NCBI GenBank assembly: GCA_003151475.1
Contig: PLXQ01000072.1
Coordinates: 1-50,806, forward strand
DNA from: Acidimicrobiaceae bacterium
Lineage (GTDB): Bacteria > Actinomycetota > Acidimicrobiia > Acidimicrobiales > UBA8190
Direction of reading: 5' to 3'
Length of the DNA stretch: 50,806 bases
Shown: positions 46,297 to 50,806 of the stretch, piece after piece
Position numbering within the stretch: position 1 is the stretch's first letter
Layout of the letters: each line of letters opens with the position of its first letter
The notes under the pieces: model-generated
Databases searched by the model: none
Seen by the model: only the letters and a program-made list of their open reading frames with translations
What the model was told of the DNA's origin: nothing
Made by a program: the position numbers and the translations under genes

Positions 46297-47186
46297 CAGA
46301 GAAAAAAGTTCGACCACCGCGTAGCGCGGCCGACGAGACGTGGCGCGAGGCGCCCGAGGGCGCGCACGAGTGGATGAGCTTCCCCGATCCCGACGACGAG
46401 CGGACCTGGCTCTTCGACGTGACCTTCTTGGAGAGCAACTGGACGTGCATCTTCGGACGGGGCTGCCAGGGCGTGATGACGGGCCCGGCGCCCGAGCTGG
46501 TGCAGGGCTGCTGCTCCTACGGGGCCCATTTCACGGGACCGAAGGATGCCCGTCGGGTGGAGGCGGCAGCGGCCACCCTCACGCCCGAGCAGTGGCAGTT
46601 CTGGAAGCAGGGTCAGGCCCGCGACGGCGGGAAGCCCCGTGTGGTGAAACGCAGCAGCGGTGGCGACCTGAGCACCCGGATGGTGAAGGACGCCTGCATC
46701 TTTCTGAACCGACCCGGTTTCGCCGGCGGTCCGGGATGTGCACTTCACCGCGCCGCCATGGAGCGCGGCGTGCCCCACCTGGAGCTCAAGCCCGATGTGT
46801 GTTGGCAACTGCCATTGCGCCGCGAGGACGAGGTGGCCGACGACGGCTACGTGACGTCGGTGATCCGGCAGTGGGACCGGCGCGACTGGGGTGCCGGTGG
46901 CGCCGAGTTCCACTGGTGGTGCACCGAGGCACCCGACGCCTTCGTCGGGACGAAGCCGGTCTACGAGGAACTCGGCCCCGAGTTGGTGGCGCTGAGCGGA
47001 CGCAAGATCTACAAGCGGTTGGTGCGCTATCTCCAGGCGCGTGCCGGGCGCTCGTCAGCGGCGGCGGCGACGAATGGCGCCCGGGGTGCCCCGGCCGACA
47101 CGCCGGTCACGACCGGTACCGCGTCGACCAAGACGGTCGTCCCGGTCGCCGTCCCGCTACCGCACCCCGCCGTCCGGCGACGCTGA
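46293..47186 (+). CDS. Cysteine-rich conserved protein, probable metal binder
   Basis: A 297-residue protein with clustered cysteines: C52, C58, C73, C74, C135, C149 and C170, the last three in DACIFLNRPGFAGGPGCALH and PDVCWQLPLR. The pattern recalls the YkgJ/DUF3109-type cysteine cluster proteins thought to bind an iron-sulfur cluster or zinc. No catalytic domain is apparent. The last about 50 residues are Ala/Thr/Pro-rich and probably disordered. It starts with GGGAG ahead of ATG and overlaps the radical SAM gene, so they likely act together. The function is not known to me. Confidence 0.78.
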   Translation: MTEKKVRPPRSAADETWREAPEGAHEWMSFPDPDDERTWLFDVTFLESNWTCIFGRGCQGVMTGPAPELVQGCCSYGAHFTGPKDARRVEAAAATLTPEQWQFWKQGQARDGGKPRVVKRSSGGDLSTRMVKDACIFLNRPGFAGGPGCALHRAAMERGVPHLELKPDVCWQLPLRREDEVADDGYVTSVIRQWDRRDWGAGGAEFHWWCTEAPDAFVGTKPVYEELGPELVALSGRKIYKRLVRYLQARAGRSSAAAATNGARGAPADTPVTTGTASTKTVVPVAVPLPHPAVRRR

Positions 47187-47253
47187 CGCCGGCTTTCACG
47201 ACTCTTACTCCGGTGTCGGCGGGACAGCCGGCGCGCGACCGGGCCCGGCACCA

Positions 47254-47472
47254 TTACTCGTTGAGCGGGTCGTCCTCGGAATCGGGGGATTCGTGGTCAC
47301 CCAAGGTGTCGTCGAGTTCATCCGTTTCGGCCATGCACCAGGAGGCGTGTTCGTCCTCGGGGTCGGCGCCGCACTCGGCGCACGGTTCGGGCACGGTCGC
47401 GACTGAGCGCTTCAGGCTGCGGGCCTCTTCGAAGCGGCGATGTCGTCCCTTCTTCACGAGCGACTCCTCCAT
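47254..47472 (-). CDS. Small zinc-ribbon-like acidic protein
   Basis: A 72-residue protein: basic start (MEESLVKKGRHRRFEEARSL), a CAECGADPEDEHASWC knuckle (C31, C34, C46), then a tail of about 25 residues rich in Asp/Glu. One more ligand, perhaps H42, would be needed for a zinc site. It is divergent from the next small gene across a 109-base region with a strong palindrome. I do not recognise a family; the ATG at 47472 is the best start as upstream codons look non-coding. Confidence 0.6.
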   Translation of the reverse strand: MEESLVKKGRHRRFEEARSLKRSVATVPEPCAECGADPEDEHASWCMAETDELDDTLGDHESPDSEDDPLNE

Positions 47473-47537
47473 CGGCCGGGGCGCGTCCCCCACGGCGAGC
47501 AACACGCCGAGTGTACCCGTCGATACGCGGGCACTGA

Positions 47538-47565
47538 CACCGGCCCCCGGCCCCGGGGGCCGGTG
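47538..47565. promoter_or_regulatory. Palindrome with 13-bp perfect arms in a divergent promoter
   Basis: CACCGGCCCCCGG and its exact complement are separated by two bases. It covers the -35 region of the plus-strand gene starting at 47582 and lies between two divergent small genes. It is a candidate operator or, as RNA, a very stable hairpin in the minus-strand 5' leader. Confidence 0.5.
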
Positions 47566-47569
47566 AAGG

Positions 47570-47575
47570 TACAGT
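47570..47575 (+). promoter_or_regulatory. Candidate -10 box of a leaderless transcript
   Basis: TACAGT ends six bases before the GTG at 47582, so transcription would start at the GTG itself. There is no Shine-Dalgarno sequence between. Confidence 0.45.
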
Positions 47576-47581
47576 GCCAAC

Positions 47582-47806
47582 GTGCCCGAGGATTTCGACC
47601 CGACCGCCATGATCGAACGCTTCCGGGACCGGGCTACCGCCGTGCGTAGCCGGGGTATTCCCCCCATCGAGGGTCCTGAGCGGCAGCGATTCATCGACCA
47701 GGCCCAGGTCGACTTCATGGACTACGCCATGCTCGGTGACGCCGAAGCCACCCTGGTAGAGGGCATTCTCACCCTCCGGATCGATCTCAGGCCTGAGCCC
47801 ACCTAA
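47582..47806 (+). CDS. Small conserved protein of unknown function
   Basis: A 74-residue acidic protein with a GTG start: MPEDFDPTAMIERFRDRATA, then GIPPIEGPERQRFIDQAQVD, then DFMDYAMLGDAEATLVEGIL and an LRIDLRPEPT end. The ordered mix of helix and a final beta strand, and normal codon bias, argue for a real gene; I believe similar small proteins occur in other actinobacteria but cannot name a family. Its 3' end overlaps the flavin reductase gene tail to tail by four bases. A leaderless promoter is likely. Confidence 0.65.
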   Translation: MPEDFDPTAMIERFRDRATAVRSRGIPPIEGPERQRFIDQAQVDFMDYAMLGDAEATLVEGILTLRIDLRPEPT

Positions 47807-48387
47807 CCGCCGTAGCTCATCCTGGTGTCCTCCATGCGGAGGATGCCGTCCTGGTCGTCGTCGGGGACCGAATCCGTCTCGGCGTCCGCTACGGCCACGT
47901 CCGTGACCTCCCCCACGAACCAGGTGTGGCTCCCGAGCGGCAGGGTGTGGCGGATCTCGCAGTCGAGCCAAGCCGCCGCGGCGGCCAGCAGCGGCGCCCC
48001 CGTCGGCGCCGTGGTCACGGGCACCCCGTTCATGGTGCCGAGGCCGCTGTCCTCGTCGATGTCGACATCCTCGACGGGCTTCACGAAATGACGGACGAGG
48101 GCACGGTCGCGGCGCGCCAGCAGGTTGAGGGCGAAGATGCCCCCATCGACGAGCAGGTCGTGGGTCACCGCCTTCTGTTCGACGCCGACGCCGATCAATT
48201 TCGGCGTCTGGGCCACCTGGGTGACCCAGCTCACGGTCATCAGGTTGCGACGGGGCCCGGCGCGCGAGCCGAGAACGTAGAGGCCCGCCGGCAACGACCA
48301 GAGCACGCGCCGGCGGAGCCGGTCATACGCATCGGGGTCGCGTCCGTCGGGGACGGGACCGACGATGTCACCGGTCGCCCGGTTCAT
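47803..48387 (-). CDS. Flavin reductase-like FMN-binding protein
   Basis: A 194-residue protein of the flavin reductase split-barrel family. The core runs from WSLPAGLYVLGSRAGPRRNL, MTVSWVTQVAQTPKLIGVGV (FMN phosphate side) and GIFALNLLARRDRALVRHFV to WLDCEIRHTLPLGSHTWFVG. It probably reduces free FMN with NAD(P)H or is an FMN-binding partner of a monooxygenase; no partner is near. It overlaps the lipoprotein gene by four bases. Confidence 0.88.
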   Translation of the reverse strand: MNRATGDIVGPVPDGRDPDAYDRLRRRVLWSLPAGLYVLGSRAGPRRNLMTVSWVTQVAQTPKLIGVGVEQKAVTHDLLVDGGIFALNLLARRDRALVRHFVKPVEDVDIDEDSGLGTMNGVPVTTAPTGAPLLAAAAAWLDCEIRHTLPLGSHTWFVGEVTDVAVADAETDSVPDDDQDGILRMEDTRMSYGG

Positions 48388-48929
48388 GGGGATCCGTCGG
48401 CCAGCCCGACGGTGAGCGAGTCGTAACGGGCCAGGGCCTTGATGAGATCCCGGCGCGCCGTCGTGCGTTGCGCCAGGGCGGCGGCGGTGAGCCGGGTCGA
48501 ACCCCCGGCGGACGAGAAACAGTCGCGTCCGGCCGTGCCGGCGGCGGAATAGGCGTCGGAAAGAAAGGTGGTGAGTGCGTGGTCGGGGGTGGGCAGATTC
48601 TGATTGGCGGCCAAGACGTCGGTCTCGAGGACATCGCAGACTGTGCGCACCGAACCCGGACTCTGTCCGGCCACGGCGATGCGCCGGAGATCGCCCTGGA
48701 CGGTGCTCACCTGGGCCGAGAAGCCCGTCGTCTTGGCCCAGCCCGAGACCTGCTCGGCCAAGGTGTTGCCGGGAAACGTGCTGCCGCAGGCGGCCAGGAC
48801 GAGCCCGGGCATGGTGACCGACAGCGCTAGCACGATGCGCCTGCTTCTGGCTGCGGACGGTCGACGCTGTCGGGGTCGACGCTGTCGGGACGGTTCACGA
48901 TCTCGGGACGCTCGGCGTCCATCTGTCAC
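48384..48929 (-). CDS. Predicted lipoprotein of unknown function
   Basis: A 181-residue protein from the GTG at 48929, which overlaps the DUF3151 stop as GTGA. A long basic stretch (Arg-rich, about 4-33, with RQRRP repeated) is followed by a hydrophobic signal and lipobox, VLALSVTMPGLVLAACGS, so the mature protein would be lipid-anchored at the cysteine. The mature part has two more cysteines (RTVCDVL and RDCFSSAG) that may pair. Helical, no family recognised. The basic leader is unusually long; a later start inside it is possible. Confidence 0.65.
   Translation of the reverse strand: MTDGRRASRDREPSRQRRPRQRRPSAARSRRIVLALSVTMPGLVLAACGSTFPGNTLAEQVSGWAKTTGFSAQVSTVQGDLRRIAVAGQSPGSVRTVCDVLETDVLAANQNLPTPDHALTTFLSDAYSAAGTAGRDCFSSAGGSTRLTAAALAQRTTARRDLIKALARYDSLTVGLADGSP
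48859..48888 (-). repeat. 15-bp perfect tandem duplication
   Basis: Two identical 15-bp units (48859-48873, 48874-48888) duplicate five residues in the Arg-rich N-terminal stretch of the predicted lipoprotein. The frame is preserved. Confidence 0.75.
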
Positions 48930-49387
48930 CGCAGAGTTCCACCGGGCGGCGTGGCCAGGTCCGCCGGCGGCCAGGACGGGTCGAGCTGGTGGAGAAAAAG
49001 ATCGCACCGTTGCTCTTCGGACGGCTCACCGATGACGGCGGCCGTGGCCCGCAGCCCGTCGAGACAGCGGAGAAATCCCCGGTTGGACGGATGCGACCAG
49101 CGGACATAGCCACTGCCGCGCCACCCCGACTTCCGCAGGGCGTCGAGGCCGCGGTGATAACCGACGCGGTAACAGGCGTAGGCCTCGATGTCGTCGCGGG
49201 CCAGGCCGCCGAGCGCGGCCCAGGCATCGCACCAGTCGGGGAAGGCGCGCACCACGTCGGACACGGCGTCGCGGCGACCTTCGGCGGGCGCCTCGAGGGC
49301 GGCGGCGAGACGCTGTGCGGCCACGGCATGGGGGGGCTCGAGCACGGTGTCGGGAGGCCCGACAGTGAGGTTGACGGGGTCAGTCAT
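48926..49387 (-). CDS. DUF3151 family protein
   Basis: A 153-residue, mostly helical protein. The sequence LAAALEAPAEGRRDAVSDVV, FPDWCDAWAALGGLARDDIE, CYRVGYHRGLDALRKSGWRG and VRWSHPSNRGFLRCLDGLRA matches DUF3151, a family largely restricted to actinobacteria. No enzyme motif is visible and the function is unknown. It starts four bases inside the end of the small membrane protein gene and is coupled to the lipoprotein gene after it. Confidence 0.85.
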   Translation of the reverse strand: MTDPVNLTVGPPDTVLEPPHAVAAQRLAAALEAPAEGRRDAVSDVVRAFPDWCDAWAALGGLARDDIEAYACYRVGYHRGLDALRKSGWRGSGYVRWSHPSNRGFLRCLDGLRATAAVIGEPSEEQRCDLFLHQLDPSWPPADLATPPGGTLR

Positions 49388-49617
49388 AGCGGAGGCGTCC
49401 CTTCGACATGTTCGGGAATGTAGTGGCGGCCCCCCGTGCGGTCGGCCCAGACCCGCATGACCCGGTCGGTTCCCGGATCACGAAACACCTCGTCGGTCGG
49501 GACCCAGCTGGGTTTGGGAGCGTCGGATTCGCCGTGGCGGCGGAGAAAGAGGCTCATGGCCGCCGCCACCAAGACGGCGGCGATGACGACAATTCCGAGA
49601 AGGGCGAAAAAGATCAC
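49384..49617 (-). CDS. Small single-pass membrane protein
   Basis: A 77-residue protein. MIFFALLGIVVIAAVLVAAA MSLF forms one N-terminal membrane helix, followed by a soluble segment with WVPTDEVFRDPGTDRVMRVW and HYIPEH. It is coupled by four-base overlaps to the YbjQ-like gene before and DUF3151 after it. No family recognised. Confidence 0.7.
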   Translation of the reverse strand: MIFFALLGIVVIAAVLVAAAMSLFLRRHGESDAPKPSWVPTDEVFRDPGTDRVMRVWADRTGGRHYIPEHVEGTPPL

Positions 49618-49988
49618 GCCGGGGGGCGCGGTCCGATTACGACAGCGGTGCCGTAGGCGGCGATCTCGGTCAGGGCCTGGCCGATCTCCGACGAGTCGAA
49701 GCGCATACCGACGATGGCGTTGGCCCCCATGAGCCGGGCGTTCTCGATGAGCCGGTCCATGGCGTGGCGGCGGCTGTCCTCCAGGAGCTTTGTGTACTGG
49801 CCCACCTCGCCACCGACGAAGGACTTGAACGAGGCCCCGATGCCGCGCACGGCGCCCATGGAGCGCACGACCAGGCCGAAGCAGGAGCCCAGGGTGCGCT
49901 GGACCTGGTATTCGGGGAAGTCGAAGGCGGTGGTCATGGGGAAGCTGGCCAGGCCGGCGGCGGTGTCGGTGGGGTCGTACTGCGTCAT
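49614..49988 (-). CDS. YbjQ/UPF0145-like protein
   Basis: A 124-residue protein resembling the YbjQ (UPF0145) family of pentameric small proteins. Key parts are FPEYQVQRTLGSCFGLVVRS, GASFKSFVGGEVGQYTKLLE, SRRHAMDRLIENARLMGANA and IVGMRFDSSEIG. The family is sometimes called heavy-metal binding but its function is not established. The ATG at 49988 has GGGAGG upstream; tyrS ends 41 bases earlier on the strand. Confidence 0.85.
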   Translation of the reverse strand: MTQYDPTDTAAGLASFPMTTAFDFPEYQVQRTLGSCFGLVVRSMGAVRGIGASFKSFVGGEVGQYTKLLEDSRRHAMDRLIENARLMGANAIVGMRFDSSEIGQALTEIAAYGTAVVIGPRPPA

Positions 49989-50029
49989 GGTGCCTCCCGG
50001 CGAGCGCTGCGGACCCGTTGACCCTACGA

Positions 50030-50806
50030 CTACTCGAACCGCAGGAGATGGTAGTCCCGACGCCCGCGGCGCAGGACCAGGTAGCGGCCGAAGAGCAGGT
50101 CGTCGGGGCCCAAGCGGGCGTCGCTGTCGTCGACGCGCCTGTTGTTCACGTAGGCCCCACCTTGGGTGATGGTGGTGCGGGCTTGGCTCTTGGACTTGAC
50201 CAGGCCGGTGTCGACAAGGGCGTCGACGAGAGACATCTCCTTCAAGGCGCTGCGCTCGAGCACCGTGGTGGGGGCGTCGGCACACACCTCGAGCAGGGTG
50301 GCTTCGTCCAGGGTGCTGATCTCCTCGGAGTACAGCGCCGCCGCCGCCGCTTCCGCCCGCAGGGTCTCCGTCTCGCCGTGCACGAGCGTGCACACCTCAT
50401 GGGCCAGCGCGCGTTGCGCCTCGCGGCGTTCGGGATGCTCGGCCGTGTGCGTATCGAGGGTTCTGATGGTGTCGTGGTCGAGGAAGGTGAGAAAACGCAG
50501 GACCGTTCCCACCGTGGCGTCGTCGGTGCGGAGGAAGAATTGGTAGAGCTGGAACGGACTGGTCCGCCGGGCATCCAACCAGATGGTTCCGGACTCGGTC
50601 TTGCCGAATTTCGACCCGTCCGCCTGCAGCAAAAGGGGCGAGGTCAAACCGAAGACCTCGGTCCGGCGCATCTTGCGGATGAGCTCGATGCCCATGGTGA
50701 TGTTGCCCCACTGATCGCTTCCTCCCAGCTGCAGGCGGCAGTCGTGGGCTTCGAAAAGGTGGAAGAAGTCATAGGCCTGGAGCAGCATGTAGCTGAACTC
50801 GGTGTA
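50030..50806 (-). CDS. tyrS: Tyrosyl-tRNA synthetase, C-terminal part
   Basis: The 258 C-terminal residues of TyrS; the N-terminus lies beyond the right edge. The visible frame begins YTEFSYMLLQAYDFFHLFEA and includes the tyrosine-binding LQLGGSDQWGNITMGIELI, the KMSKS-equivalent loop SKFGKTESGTIWLD and an S4-type RNA-binding domain at the end (ALVDTGLVKSKSQARTTITQ, GGAYVNNRRVDD). It charges tRNA-Tyr. The loop KFGKT is the usual bacterial TyrS form. Confidence 0.96.
   Translation of the reverse strand, partial: YTEFSYMLLQAYDFFHLFEAHDCRLQLGGSDQWGNITMGIELIRKMRRTEVFGLTSPLLLQADGSKFGKTESGTIWLDARRTSPFQLYQFFLRTDDATVGTVLRFLTFLDHDTIRTLDTHTAEHPERREAQRALAHEVCTLVHGETETLRAEAAAAALYSEEISTLDEATLLEVCADAPTTVLERSALKEMSLVDALVDTGLVKSKSQARTTITQGGAYVNNRRVDDSDARLGPDDLLFGRYLVLRRGRRDYHLLRFE

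Noticed and set aside
48488..48512. tRNA T-arm-like sequence on the minus strand (GGTTCGA loop with CCGGG/CCCGG stem)
   Set aside because: No acceptor, D or anticodon arm is placed correctly; it lies in the lipoprotein reading frame.

Overview
This 50.8 kb window is G+C-rich bacterial chromosome. Its gene content points to an actinobacterium, most likely of the class Acidimicrobiia or a near relative. The evidence is an mIHF gene next to gmk and rpoZ, a PriA that has lost its helicase motifs, DUF1844 beside infC, DUF3151, an EF-P/NusB/PyrR/PyrBC order, and an alanine-rich L20 tail. Almost all genes lie on the minus strand in long, tightly packed or overlapping operons. I see no rRNA, tRNA, CRISPR array or intact insertion sequence.

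Layout, low to high coordinate. (1) 1-2.8 kb is an edge of a surface-polysaccharide island with visibly lower G+C: a family 2 glycosyltransferase cut by the window edge, a C-terminal glycosyltransferase remnant, and a family 4 glycosyltransferase. (2) 3.1-4.9 kb holds ctaG and a SCO1-like gene for cytochrome oxidase copper-site assembly. (3) 5.0-10.9 kb is the infC-rpmI-rplT-trmH-pheS-pheT translation operon, with a divergent DUF1844 gene at 11.07 kb. (4) 11.5-24.4 kb runs, in transcription order, rpoZ-coaBC-metK-priA-aldehyde dehydrogenase-def-fmt-rpe-ribD-ribBA-ribH-hisG-cold-shock-like gene. (5) 24.4-34.6 kb is the complete UMP pathway operon pyrR-pyrB-pyrC-carA-carB-pyrD-pyrF followed by mihF and gmk, with a recognisable PyrR-binding RNA loop in its leader. 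(6) 34.9-36.6 kb is a small, lower-G+C island (XRE-type HTH gene plus AAA ATPase) placed between nusB and pyrR. (7) 36.6-42.8 kb carries prepilin peptidase-aroC-aroK-aroB-aroQ-pepP-efp-nusB. (8) 42.8-47.2 kb has an NfuA-like gene and, divergently, a plus-strand module of ATP-grasp ligase, radical SAM protein with a CCAEP tail, and a cysteine-rich protein. (9) 47.2-50.8 kb has small conserved genes, a flavin reductase, a lipoprotein, DUF3151, a YbjQ-like protein and the 3' part of tyrS.

Most of the window is housekeeping, but several things are unusual. Four genes appear to need non-standard start codons (AUC for infC; CUG for priA, gmk and trmH). The pyr operon leader carries both a PyrR loop and a terminator-like hairpin at the start of pyrR. 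Two intercistronic spacers are built from 18-bp tandem repeats that each carry the upstream stop codon. A chain of two five-codon mini-ORFs leads into pyrD. ribE, rsmB, hisE and pyrK are absent from their usual places. The best candidates for undescribed systems are the radical SAM/ATP-grasp/Cys-rich module and the HTH-AAA ATPase island with its TTTATC repeats.
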